This document shows positions 16,480 to 24,662 of a DNA stretch of 64,000 nucleotides, piece after piece. Position 1 is the stretch's first letter. Each line of letters opens with the position of its first letter. The position numbers and the translations under genes are program-made. Source of the DNA: JAJEAO01 sp963667635 (GTDB lineage: Bacteria > Acidobacteriota > Vicinamibacteria > Marinacidobacterales > Marinacidobacteraceae); contig OZ246946.1 in assembly GCA_965232015.1 (NCBI GenBank), positions 2,356,001-2,420,000 on the forward strand. Direction: 5' to 3'. Under the pieces are notes generated by a model. That model saw only the letters and a list, made by a program, of their open reading frames with translations. It searched no databases and was not told where the DNA came from.

Positions 16480-19072
16480 CCACCAGGGCGTTGAAGAACA
16501 ACTTGAACGTGCCGTGGGTCTGCGCCCGGTGCTGGGCCCGGAAGCCGATCATCACGATCTCCCCGTCGCCGTGCGCGACCGACACCATGGAGGCCTTGCT
16601 GGCGATGGCCTCCTCGCCGAGCAGCCAGCCGCTCTGAAGCAGATCGCGGTCCCGGTAGGTGACGACGCGCCGGACGTCGGCGCTGCGGCGGCCGGGCACG
16701 GTCTCGTACACCTGACCGCCGGCGAGATACGCGACGAGCGCGTCCTCCGGCATCCCCCAGGCGAAACGGCTCCCGGTGTCCACCGAGACCCGGAGCGTCG
16801 AACCCGGCGCCCAGAACTCGTTCCCCCACTGGCCCGCCACCGCGTCGCGCACCGGAACGTCGAACTCGTCGAGCACGAGCTGTCCGGCCTGGGCGAAGGT
16901 CACGAGCGTGCCGCCGGCCCGGACGAAGGCGTCGAGCGCCTCGGCGCCCTCCTTGCCGAAGCCGCTGCGGAACTCGGGCGGCGTTGCGGCCGGGTCCGGC
17001 CCCCGCCCGCCGCTCGGGGCGTCCGGTGACGGCCCGAGCATCATCGTCTTCGAGTCGGCAGGCAGGATGATCACGTCCCAGCGCTCGTGGAGATCGCCGG
17101 CAAGGATCTCCTCGTCGAAGAGGCTGGTGTACTCGAAGTCGAAGTCCTCGAGGAGCCAGCGGGTCCAGCCCTCGTCCATGTTGCCGCCGTAGAAGCGCTG
17201 GTACATGCCGATCCGCTGCTGCGACAGCGGGGCGGTGGTCGCTCCGGCGGGGGCAGCGGCGAAGCCGACCCCGGTGGCGGCCGCGATCTCGCGCAGCAGC
17301 CCCGGGTCGGTTCCCGCGGCCACGACGAAGTCCCCGGCCGCGGCTCCGGCGCCGTCGGCCGTCACCCGGGACACCGAAGCGCCGGCGGCGAAGAGCCGGT
17401 TCACGGCGCGGAATCCGTCGTTCAGGGCGCCTTCGACGAGGTAGCCATCGGGCGCCGAACCCGCGACCTCGCCCGAAGGCAGCTCCCGCTCGGTGACCAC
17501 GACGAGGTCGGTCTCGAGCGGCGTGCGGGCCTCATCCACGCGAACGCCCATGAACTCGGCGAGCACGTCCCCCGACATGTCGTAGGGCCGGATCGGCTCC
17601 CCGTCCGCGGTCCGGGTGTAGCTGTTGTCCGGATAGAGGGTCCGACCGAGCAGCCAGCGAACGACGCCCTGTTTCGGCTGCGCCATCGAGACCACGAAGC
17701 TGTCCGGCCCGTACACCCGACCCTCGTGGATGAAGCCTCCCGGGGTCTGCTCCACGGTGATCCCCTGGAGGAGCAGCTTGTCCACCAGCTTCCCCGCGGT
17801 GAGCGAATCGTGCTGGCTGGCCGGGATGAGGTAGGCCTTCACGTCGCCCTCGGCGCCGCGACGGGTCTGCCGGCTGGCCTTCAACCACGCGTTCCGGAGC
17901 ACCGTGTCCCGGTTCCGGGCGGCGATCTCGAGCGGCGAGAAGGTGGCCGAAATCTGCCGATCCACGATGTCGCGGACGTGCCACCAGCCGCCCTTCCACG
18001 GGTTCGGGAAGGTGGTCTGGGCCTCGTACTCGGGGAGCTGACGGGAACCCCGAAGCTGGTCCGGGTGGACGTAGAGCGGGGTCGCGAGCCGTGCGCTGGC
18101 GGACTCGGTGAGCATCCCGGCGATGTTGTGGAACGGGGTGATCCAGTGGAAGCCGAAGTGCCCCCACCCCGAGTAGATGGCCGCGTTCACCGTGCCTTCG
18201 AAGCCCTCTTCCTCCATGCGGTAGGCCATGTGCGCGCCGTACCAGGACATCTCCCGCCAGACGATGGGGTCGGCCCCCGGGCGGATCGGCTCGGCATAGG
18301 GAGGCAGGTAGATGCGCGCGGTGTAGGCGCCCATCTGGTGGTGATCAATGAAGCCCTGGGGGATCCAGTCGCGGAACAGGAACGAGGCGACGTAGCGGGA
18401 TTCCACCGTGTTCTGCATGAAGGCGTCGCGGTTGTTGTCGTGCCCGATGTAGTGGTGGTAGAGCCCGGGAGGCTGCGCCGCCTCGTATTCGGTCCCGACC
18501 CACCGGTCGTACCACTCGTTCACCAGATCCACGCCGTCCGGGTTCATCGAAGGGACCAGGATCGAAATCGTGTTGTCGAGGATCTCGTGGATGCCGGGGT
18601 CGTCCCGGGTGGCGAACATCCAGACGATCTCGGCGGCCGCCTGGCTGGCGGCGACCTCGGTCGAGTGGAGCGCGTAGCCCTGGAGGAAGACGACCTTGCC
18701 TTCCCGGATCGCGCGGTCGATCTCGTCCTGCGAGTGGCCTCGCGGGTCCTGGAGGACGGCGTTCATCTGCCGGTAGTCGTCGAGCCGGGCCAGGTTCTCC
18801 GGCGAGGAGACGAACAGGACGAGGAAGGGCCGCCCGAGGGTCGAGGGCCCCATGTTCATGAGCCGGATCCGGTCGCTCTGTTCCGCGATCAGCTCGTAGT
18901 ACTCGACCAGCTTCGGCCACTTGGCCAGCTTGCGGTCCTCGCCCATGCGGTGTCCGAAGAACTCCTCCGGGGTCGGGGTCTGCGCCGCCGCCGGGAGGGC
19001 GAACAGGAGCGCGAGGGGCGCGGCCAGGAGGAAGCGCCGGCGGACGCGATGGGAGGTGGGGCGAAGGGTCAT
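16472..19072 (-). CDS. M14 family zinc carboxypeptidase, secreted
   Basis: Encodes 866 residues from ATG 19072. The signal peptide ends LFALPAAAQ. The M14 domain (about 40-340) has the H-x-x-E zinc motif H136-S-T-E139 in LHSTEVAASQ, an SMNPDGVDL segment, and the later zinc His in IDHHQMG (244-245). A long C-terminal half (about 400-866) includes a glutamine-amidotransferase-like fold (DVIILPADSK, then AFVRAGGTLVTFAQAGQ), typical of large M14 proteins in Bacteroidota and Gemmatimonadota. It likely trims peptides in the periplasm or outside the cell. It is first in the operon with tesA and the ABC genes. The frame is open further upstream to about 20.77 kb, but that is antisense to pxpBC. Confidence 0.87.
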   Translation of the reverse strand: MTLRPTSHRVRRRFLLAAPLALLFALPAAAQTPTPEEFFGHRMGEDRKLAKWPKLVEYYELIAEQSDRIRLMNMGPSTLGRPFLVLFVSSPENLARLDDYRQMNAVLQDPRGHSQDEIDRAIREGKVVFLQGYALHSTEVAASQAAAEIVWMFATRDDPGIHEILDNTISILVPSMNPDGVDLVNEWYDRWVGTEYEAAQPPGLYHHYIGHDNNRDAFMQNTVESRYVASFLFRDWIPQGFIDHHQMGAYTARIYLPPYAEPIRPGADPIVWREMSWYGAHMAYRMEEEGFEGTVNAAIYSGWGHFGFHWITPFHNIAGMLTESASARLATPLYVHPDQLRGSRQLPEYEAQTTFPNPWKGGWWHVRDIVDRQISATFSPLEIAARNRDTVLRNAWLKASRQTRRGAEGDVKAYLIPASQHDSLTAGKLVDKLLLQGITVEQTPGGFIHEGRVYGPDSFVVSMAQPKQGVVRWLLGRTLYPDNSYTRTADGEPIRPYDMSGDVLAEFMGVRVDEARTPLETDLVVVTERELPSGEVAGSAPDGYLVEGALNDGFRAVNRLFAAGASVSRVTADGAGAAAGDFVVAAGTDPGLLREIAAATGVGFAAAPAGATTAPLSQQRIGMYQRFYGGNMDEGWTRWLLEDFDFEYTSLFDEEILAGDLHERWDVIILPADSKTMMLGPSPDAPSGGRGPDPAATPPEFRSGFGKEGAEALDAFVRAGGTLVTFAQAGQLVLDEFDVPVRDAVAGQWGNEFWAPGSTLRVSVDTGSRFAWGMPEDALVAYLAGGQVYETVPGRRSADVRRVVTYRDRDLLQSGWLLGEEAIASKASMVSVAHGDGEIVMIGFRAQHRAQTHGTFKLFFNALVGE

Positions 19073-19168
19073 GAGGAAGGTGACGGCCCTGAGGGGCTCG
19101 TTGGGGAGAAGGCCCCCACCCACCCCGAACAGCGCGAAGAATAACGCCGGGTACCATCCCCACCGCCG

Positions 19169-19630
19169 ATGGACGCCCAGCCGCCCCGCGGAACGGATGG
19201 ACCCCTCCGGACCGTCGTCTTCCTTTGCGTGGCGAACTCGGCTCGCAGCCAGCTCGCCGAGGCGGTGGCGAGGCAGATCGCCCCCCCGGGACTGCGAGTC
19301 CTGAGCGCGGGGTCGCAGCCGTGGCGGGTCCACCCGGTGGCGGTCCGGGTGCTCGGGGAGATCGGACTCGACGTCTCGAGCGCGCGTTCCAAGGGGACGG
19401 ACGAGATCCCCATCGCCGACGCCGACCTGGTCGTGACCCTGTGCGCGGAGGAGGTCTGCCCGGTGGTCCCGCCCTCGGTGCGGCGCCTCCACTGGCCGCT
19501 TCTCGACCCGGCGACCGGATGGGGAGAGGAGGATCTGCTCCGGCGCTTCCGCGCCACCCGCGACGACCTGCGCGAGCGGATTGCGGAACTCTTCGAGCGG
19601 GAATTCGCCGGCGCCGCCGCGACGCAGTGA
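19169..19630 (+). CDS. Low-molecular-weight phosphatase/arsenate reductase-like protein
   Basis: Encodes 153 residues. The P-loop C20-V-A-N-S-A-R26-S is the C-x5-R signature of LMW protein tyrosine phosphatases and thioredoxin-coupled arsenate reductases. A DVSSARSKGTDEI segment and a VVTLCAEEVCPVVP segment supply the distal cysteines used by ArsC enzymes (two Cys near 93 and 98). WPLLDPA has the late Asp. The VTLC...CP pair favours arsenate reductase over phosphatase. The gene diverges from the M14 operon with a 96-bp gap. No ars operon partners are nearby. Confidence 0.78.
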   Translation: MDAQPPRGTDGPLRTVVFLCVANSARSQLAEAVARQIAPPGLRVLSAGSQPWRVHPVAVRVLGEIGLDVSSARSKGTDEIPIADADLVVTLCAEEVCPVVPPSVRRLHWPLLDPATGWGEEDLLRRFRATRDDLRERIAELFEREFAGAAATQ

Positions 19631-19644
19631 GCGGCTGACCCGGT

Positions 19645-21303
19645 TCAGCCGACCGCCGCGATCCGGGTCCGCTCCTCCAGCGCGATCCGCCGCGCCTCGT
19701 CCAGCGGGACGACTTCGAACGCCACCTCGCTGCCCGGCAGCGCGTGCGCGAGGCGGTGGAGGTCGGGCGCAACCACCGCCCCGAGCTTCGGGTATCCGCC
19801 GGTGACCCCCTGGTCCGGGCCCATGACGATCGGTTGGCCGGAAGCGGGGACCTGGATCGCTCCCGGCGGGCTGCCGTCGGAAACGATCTCGTCCCCACCG
19901 GGAACGTGGGTCAGGCGGGGACCCTCGAGCCGCACACCCATCCGGTTCGAGTCGCCCGAGACCCGGAAGCGGAGGTCCGGCAGGTCTGCCAGGCGCTCGG
20001 CGGGGAAGGAGTCGTCCTGGGGCCCGAGACTGACCCGGAGGCGGAGGGGGCCGGCTTCGGGGGACCGGATCGCCTCCGGCAGGAAGCGATGTTCGCGCGC
20101 TGCCGGAGGCTCCGGACCGACGGGGAGCAGATCGCCGCCCCGGAGCCGTCGTCCTTCGAGGCCGCCGAGCCGGGCCAGCCGGTAGGTGGAGCGCGACCCG
20201 AGGACCTCGGGGACCGCGATGCCTCCGGCGACAGCGAGGTAGCATCGAAGCCCCGACGGCGGACCCGGAAACCGCAACACGCTGCCCGCGGGCGCCCGAA
20301 TGGCGGTTCCGAGCGGGACCCGCCACGGAGGGCCCGCCGGGAGCTGGAGCAGGGCGCGGTGATCGGCTCCTCCGAGGGCGAAGAGGGTGGAGCCCCGGAG
20401 GCGCAGCACCGGCCCCGCGAGCGTTATCTCCAGCCCGGCGGCGGCGTCGGGATTGCCCACGACCCGGTTGGCGAGGCGCAGCGAGACCGGGTCCGACGCT
20501 CCGGAACGCGGGACCGCCAGATGCAGATGCCCGAAGCGGCCGAGATCCTGAACCGTCGTCAGCAGCCCGCCCCTCTCGACCTCGATCCGGGTCTCGATGT
20601 CTTCGGTCGGCTTCGGCGACGGTGGCGCGGGCTCTTCCTCGGACAGCCGGGCGACCGGGAGGAAGCGAACCACGTCTCCGGCGAGGTAGGGCGTGGGCGG
20701 GGTCCGGTCCAGATTCCACAGGAGCCGGGGGTCCACGCGCCCGAGCACGCGCCAGCCGGTGGGCGCCTCCCACGGATAGATCCCGACCTGGCGGCGGGCG
20801 GTGATCAGCGACCCCGCGGGCACCCGGAGCCGGGGCGTGGCGCGACGGGACACATCGAGGCGCGGATCCATCATCCCCATGTAGGCGAACCCGGGGACGA
20901 ACCCCATGGCCAGCACCCGGTAGTCACGTCCCGCGTGGCGCCGAACGACCTCCTCGACCGGGAGCCCGGCGCGCTCCGCGAGAAGCGGCAGATCCTCCCC
21001 GTCGTAGGCGCAGGGGATCTCGAGCCGCCGGCGGGGTGGCGGCGGCTCCGGGCTGGCGCGGCGGGCAAGGCGCAGGGCGTGGTCCCGGATCGCCACCGGG
21101 TCGGCCGCCGGGTCGTGGACGACGAGAACCGACCGGTAGCTGGGCACCGACTCGCGGTAGCCGTGGAAGGGCTCCTTGTCGAGCAGCCGCGCCAGGGCCG
21201 TCGCCCGCGCGTTCAGCGCCAGCGAGATCCGGTTCCCGAACTCGACGACGAAGGCCGACTCGCCGCCACCCCGGATCCGGGGCTCGGGGGCGTTGCTGGC
21301 CAC
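19645..21303 (-). CDS. pxpBC: 5-oxoprolinase subunits PxpB and PxpC fused
   Basis: Encodes 552 residues. Residues about 1-230 match PxpB/KipI (VEFGNRISLALNARA, GFVPGFAYMG, TPRLRVPAGS). Residues about 240-552 match PxpC/KipA (TVQDLGRFGHLHLAVPRSGA, SNRMGVRLEGP, GAIQVPASGQPIVM). With PxpA the proteins hydrolyse 5-oxoproline to glutamate using ATP. Two subunits in one chain are known from other phyla. GTG 21303 is the only reasonable start, and no Shine-Dalgarno sequence precedes it. An inverted-repeat element fills the gap to pxpA upstream; without it the gap would be about 39 bp, a normal operon spacing. Confidence 0.9.
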   Translation of the reverse strand: MASNAPEPRIRGGGESAFVVEFGNRISLALNARATALARLLDKEPFHGYRESVPSYRSVLVVHDPAADPVAIRDHALRLARRASPEPPPPRRRLEIPCAYDGEDLPLLAERAGLPVEEVVRRHAGRDYRVLAMGFVPGFAYMGMMDPRLDVSRRATPRLRVPAGSLITARRQVGIYPWEAPTGWRVLGRVDPRLLWNLDRTPPTPYLAGDVVRFLPVARLSEEEPAPPSPKPTEDIETRIEVERGGLLTTVQDLGRFGHLHLAVPRSGASDPVSLRLANRVVGNPDAAAGLEITLAGPVLRLRGSTLFALGGADHRALLQLPAGPPWRVPLGTAIRAPAGSVLRFPGPPSGLRCYLAVAGGIAVPEVLGSRSTYRLARLGGLEGRRLRGGDLLPVGPEPPAAREHRFLPEAIRSPEAGPLRLRVSLGPQDDSFPAERLADLPDLRFRVSGDSNRMGVRLEGPRLTHVPGGDEIVSDGSPPGAIQVPASGQPIVMGPDQGVTGGYPKLGAVVAPDLHRLAHALPGSEVAFEVVPLDEARRIALEERTRIAAVG

Positions 21304-21310
21304 GCCAATT

Positions 21311-21498
21311 CAGCCTGTGGACAAAGTCACGCGGCATTCGAGCGGCGATGCATCCCGCCTGAACGCGCCCCTCCGCTTCGCTCCGGGGCGCTCTTCGTTG
21401 CGCATCGGTCGAAATACACCCGGTATTCCTCCCTCGCGCGCCTCGTCAGCCGGGCGCCTCGCCACTCTCGGTGCTCACTTGACTTTATCCACAGGCTG
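21311..21498. mobile_element. Inverted-repeat element, copy 2 (between pxpA and pxpBC)
   Basis: A 188-bp near copy of the element at 11904, in the same orientation, again flanked by AATT (21307-21310 and 21499-21502). TTATCCACA is at 21485-21493. It separates pxpA from pxpBC within a likely operon, so it may change pxpBC transcription or translation. It encodes no protein of its own. Confidence 0.85.
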
Positions 21499-21533
21499 AA
21501 TTCGGGCGCTTTCGGACGGGCCGGGCGCGGCGG

Positions 21534-22289
21534 TCAGGTGAGCGGCGCCACCGTCACGCCCGCCTCCTCGAGAAGCCGGCGGACGGTGCGGGCGTTGCCG
21601 AGCGCCGCCGGGTTGTCTCCGTGGAGACACAGCGTCTCCGCGTCCAGCTCGACGCGGGAGCCGTCGTGGGCGGTGACCGCTCCGGACGCGATCTCGACCG
21701 CCTGCGCCGCGGCGCGCTCGGGGTCGTGGATCACCGAGCCGGGAATCGCCCGCGACTGGAGCGTCCCGTCCGGGTTGTACACCCGGTCGGCGAACGCCTC
21801 CCCGACGTAGCGGAGTCCGGCGGCCGCCGCCGCATCCCGCATCGAGGAAGAGGTCGCGAGCCCCATGAACAGGAGGTCGTCGCCGACGCGCGCGATGCCC
21901 CGGGCGATGGCCGAGGCGAGGTCGGCGTCCTGCACCGCCTGGTTGTAGAGCATCCCGTGGGGCTTCACGTGGACGAGCCGCCCGCCGCGGGAGCGCACGA
22001 AGGCGGCGAGGGCCCCCACCTGGTACACGACATCGGCCTCCACTTCCGCCGGGGAGACCTCGATGAAGCGCCGCCCGAAGCCGCGGAGGTCGTGATGGCC
22101 CGGATGCGCCCCGACCGAGACGCCGCGATCCATGGCGAGCTGGACGGTTCGGTCCATGATGAGCGGGTCGCCGGCGTGGAACCCGCAGGCCACGTTCGCC
22201 GAAGAGACGATCTCGAGGATCTCCTCGTCGCAGCCGAGGGCGTAGCTCCCGAAGCTTTCGCCCATGTCGCAGTTCAGGTCGATGCGCAT
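21534..22289 (-). CDS. pxpA: 5-oxoprolinase subunit PxpA (LamB/YcsF family)
   Basis: Encodes 251 residues, the usual length. It begins MRIDLNCDMGESFG, followed by SANVACGFHAGDP, GAHPGHHD, VKPHGMLYN and TLCLHGDNPAA, all conserved in YcsF/LamB proteins. It works with PxpB and PxpC to open 5-oxoproline, a by-product of glutamyl and glutathione turnover. It is the first gene of the pxpA-pxpBC operon. The gamma-glutamyltransferase at 8582 could be a source of such products, which is inference. Confidence 0.93.
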   Translation of the reverse strand: MRIDLNCDMGESFGSYALGCDEEILEIVSSANVACGFHAGDPLIMDRTVQLAMDRGVSVGAHPGHHDLRGFGRRFIEVSPAEVEADVVYQVGALAAFVRSRGGRLVHVKPHGMLYNQAVQDADLASAIARGIARVGDDLLFMGLATSSSMRDAAAAAGLRYVGEAFADRVYNPDGTLQSRAIPGSVIHDPERAAAQAVEIASGAVTAHDGSRVELDAETLCLHGDNPAALGNARTVRRLLEEAGVTVAPLT

Positions 22290-22369
22290 GGGCCGATTCT
22301 ATGGACCGGCGGTGCAGCCGCGGAGCGGGGGCTCGGCCAGCTCAGCCCCGGCCATACGCATCCACGAGG

Positions 22370-22754
22370 TCACTGGCTCGGGGCGGGAGTCGCGCTCGAT
22401 ACCTCCGCAAGTTCGCGGGCGAGCGCCAACTGTTGGTCCTTCGCCACCGGCCAGCCGGTCACGTTGCCGTGGCGTGGTGGGGTCTCGTCAAGATCGAGGC
22501 TCAGGGTGCGGTCGGCCAGGTCCGACAGCCGAAGGTCCCCGCGACCGTGGAACCGGCGGTTTGGACGGCTCGCATGTACAGCGAGGTGCTGCCAGATTTG
22601 TGTCTCGTCCAGACCATCGCTCCGAAACACAGCCGTTGGGGCCGCAGTACGGCAGGAAAGCCGCGGGACGCGGGCGGAACCCCGCGTCGGCTCCCGTCAC
22701 GTGGCGACGTGAGAAAGCCCGGCGCGTGACCGGCACGCCACGCACTATAGGCAT
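22370..22754 (-). pseudogene. Hypothetical protein, second gene of a pair, probable frameshift
   Basis: ATG 22754 lies 3 bases after the stop of the upstream gene and opens a frame reading through GFRPRPAAFLPY. The rest of the family pattern (VFRSDGLDETQIW, GRGDLRLSDL, TPPRHGNVTGWP, ending near 22370) is in another frame, opening at GTG 22630. I recall this order in small proteins encoded next to the DWDGYGA type. A one-base indel near 22630 therefore probably splits a protein of about 127 residues. Alternatively only the 86-residue part from GTG 22630 is made. Function unknown. Confidence 0.55.
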
Positions 22755-22757
22755 GCG

Positions 22758-23291
22758 CTACTTCATCAAACGCCGGACCACGCTCAGCAACCCCGGGGGC
22801 AGACCTTCGGCGAACGGTTCGATCCCGGTCAGGCGGGAGCCTCCGACTCGGGCCGCGTACCGCAGCTCGCCGTTGCGACCGATGCTCAGATGGAGCAACC
22901 GGTCGGAGGACCAGCACCATTCCACCACAGCGCCCCCTTCCGGATCGAAGGCATAGTGCGGAAGTCCGAGCAGAGGAAGTAGGGCACCCACGACCTCTTC
23001 GGCCCATGCCGCGGACAGCGGATCGGCAGGATCCGCTCCGTACCCGTCCCAGTCGGGCGCGGAGCAGTCGCGAAAGGCCTCGACCAGTGCCTGCCGCCCT
23101 GCGCGTCGGAGTTCCGGGTCGTCGCCAAGCTCGGCTCTTTCCTCCCGCAGGGCAGTGAGCTGGTCCGGGATGAGACGCGCCTCGGGTGTCGCGCCGCGAC
23201 CGGTCCCGCGCCACAGCAAGGAGGGATCCAGTCGCCGCCCCGGGAGAGTCACGCCCCGAGTTTGGTCGTTCGTCGCGACCATCATTTCCAT
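22758..23291 (-). CDS. Conserved hypothetical protein (DWDGYGA type)
   Basis: Encodes 177 residues. A charged helix (LREERAELGDDPELRRAGRQ) is followed by DWDGYGADP, then an alternating beta-rich part (AVVEWCWSSDRLLHLSIG, GELRYAARVGGSRLTG). This family occurs widely as the first gene of a pair with the PPRHGNVTGWP-type protein, which follows here at 22754. The pair looks like a toxin-antitoxin or immunity module by size and distribution, but no activity is known to me. No signal peptide or membrane segment. Confidence 0.65.
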   Translation of the reverse strand: MEMMVATNDQTRGVTLPGRRLDPSLLWRGTGRGATPEARLIPDQLTALREERAELGDDPELRRAGRQALVEAFRDCSAPDWDGYGADPADPLSAAWAEEVVGALLPLLGLPHYAFDPEGGAVVEWCWSSDRLLHLSIGRNGELRYAARVGGSRLTGIEPFAEGLPPGLLSVVRRLMK

Positions 23292-23551
23292 CGTGCCACG
23301 GCCAGATCAGCGGCGCCGGTGCGACCCCGCCGCACCACTCGGACATGCCTTCACTGTAATGGAGGCCGACACGGATCATCGCGGAGACCACGATGGATGT
23401 CGACACCGGCAATCTACCCCATCACGGCCACGAGCGTGGGGGCCCTCAGGGGAGTGTGGATTGCGGCGCACATCGCCAGGCACGGGCCGTCTGGCCCCGC
23501 GCAGAGAGCGTCGGCTGGTTGACCGGGTCCGCGATGCCTGGTCGCGCCCTG

Positions 23552-23557
23552 TAGAAT
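23552..23557 (+). promoter_or_regulatory. TAGAAT -10 element just before bTHX start
   Basis: TAGAAT at 23552-23557 ends 7 bases before ATG 23565 and no Shine-Dalgarno lies between, so the message may be leaderless. The same TAGAAT occurs just upstream of the TTG start of citrate synthase. No -35 at normal spacing is evident. Confidence 0.35.
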
Positions 23558-23564
23558 CCCGATC

Positions 23565-23651
23565 ATGGGTAAAGGCGACCGGCGCACCAAGCGCGGCAAG
23601 ATCTTTCAGGGCACCACCGGAAAGCGGCGGCCGAAGCGGCCGAAGAAGTAG
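23565..23651 (+). CDS. 30S ribosomal protein bTHX
   Basis: Encodes only 28 residues, MGKGDRRTKRGKIFQG at the start and RRPKRPKK at the end. The MGKGD-(K/R)-(K/R)-T-(K/R)-RGKI pattern is diagnostic for bTHX (Thx), the tiny basic protein that sits in the head of the 30S subunit in Thermus and several other phyla. The gene stands alone between the hypothetical pair and the methyltransferase. There is no ribosome-binding site; a TAGAAT lies 7 bases upstream, so it may be leaderless. A strong hairpin follows at 23667. Confidence 0.88.
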   Translation: MGKGDRRTKRGKIFQGTTGKRRPKRPKK

Positions 23652-23666
23652 GGCGCGGCGAAGTCG

Positions 23667-23693
23667 GCCTCCGTCACCGGGGGTCCCGGAGGC
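23667..23693 (+). terminator. Terminator-like hairpin after bTHX
   Basis: GCCTCCG at 23667-23673 pairs with CGGAGGC at 23687-23693, with a 13-base loop, starting 15 bases after the bTHX stop. There is no clear T-run. It is the best terminator candidate before the next gene in the same direction. Confidence 0.45.
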
Positions 23694-23744
23694 GTCCGCC
23701 ACGGTCCGACGCGGAGGCCGGCGGCCGTTCCGACGTGGATCTCC

Positions 23745-24662
23745 TTGAGTTCCGGATTCCTCCGCTATCTCGCCGCCAAGCGCAGCGCGGATCGGCGGGC
23801 GTTCCATCGTGGCGTCCACCAGCGCGCCGCGGAGGCCATCCGGGATCTGGCGAGACGGCGTTCGGCCAGCCGCCCGGTGCGGGCGCTCGAAGTCGGCGGC
23901 GGCGCTGGAGGGGCGTTTCCGGTGTGGATGGCGCTCCTCGCACCGTGCCCGCGGGTCGAGTTCGTCGCGACCGACGCCGAGGCGGACCTGCTCGACGGCT
24001 ACCGCGAGGCGGCTCTGCGCTACGCCACCAGGTCGGGGCTGGACGGGGTCGGCGCCGATCGCGGGCGACTCCGGCTGGAGGGTGCCGGCGCGGATGCCCG
24101 ACGGATCGAGGTCACCTTCGGGACGGCCAGTGTGCCGAAGCCGCCTCCGGCGGGCCCGTTCGACGTGCTGCTGGCGCAGTCGTTCTGGGATCTGCTTCCG
24201 CCCGGTTCCGCTCCCGCCTACGCCCGGAGGGTGCTTGTTCCGGACGGGCTCTTCCTCGCCACCCTCACGTTCGCCGGCGAGACGCGCTTCGAGCCGAGCC
24301 ACCCCCTCGACGAGCCGATGCTGGCGTCCTATCACCGCAGCATGGGAGGTGACCGGGGCGGCGATCCCGGCGCGGGAGACCGAATGACGCGGGACTTCGC
24401 AGCCACGGAGTCCGGGTTTCGGGTGCTGGCGGAAGGTTCGTCGGACTGGGATGTGAGCCCCGGAGACGAGGGCTACGAGAGGGACGAACGCTTCTTCGTC
24501 GAGACCATCCTGGGGTTCGTTGCGAAGGAGACGGCGACAGACCCTCTGGTCCCGCCCGGAGTCCGCCGCGATTGGCTCGAGGCCCGCCGCCGCCAACTCC
24601 GGGAAGGGAGACTCGCCTACTCGGCCCGGCAGCGCGACCTGCTGGCCGAACGGCTCAGCTAG
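23745..24662 (+). CDS. Class I SAM-dependent methyltransferase
   Basis: Encodes 305 residues from TTG 23745; another start slightly upstream is possible. The VRALEVGGGAGGAFPVW segment is motif I of class I methyltransferases, VEFVATDAEADLL supplies the acidic residue that binds the SAM ribose, and FDVLLAQSFWDLLPPG plus VPDGLFLATL are motifs IV and V. The substrate cannot be told; the overall layout resembles small-molecule or peptide methyltransferases. Its last 8 bases overlap the convergent ispG end. Confidence 0.75.
   Translation: MSSGFLRYLAAKRSADRRAFHRGVHQRAAEAIRDLARRRSASRPVRALEVGGGAGGAFPVWMALLAPCPRVEFVATDAEADLLDGYREAALRYATRSGLDGVGADRGRLRLEGAGADARRIEVTFGTASVPKPPPAGPFDVLLAQSFWDLLPPGSAPAYARRVLVPDGLFLATLTFAGETRFEPSHPLDEPMLASYHRSMGGDRGGDPGAGDRMTRDFAATESGFRVLAEGSSDWDVSPGDEGYERDERFFVETILGFVAKETATDPLVPPGVRRDWLEARRRQLREGRLAYSARQRDLLAERLS

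Noticed and set aside
15781..16494. Forward frame opposite tesA
   Set aside because: Antisense to a gene with all SGNH motifs; no motifs of its own.
19073..20773. Upstream extension of the M14 peptidase frame to 1433 codons
   Set aside because: The extra part is arginine and proline-rich and lies antisense to pxpBC and the ArsC-like gene; the true protein has a clear signal peptide from 19072.
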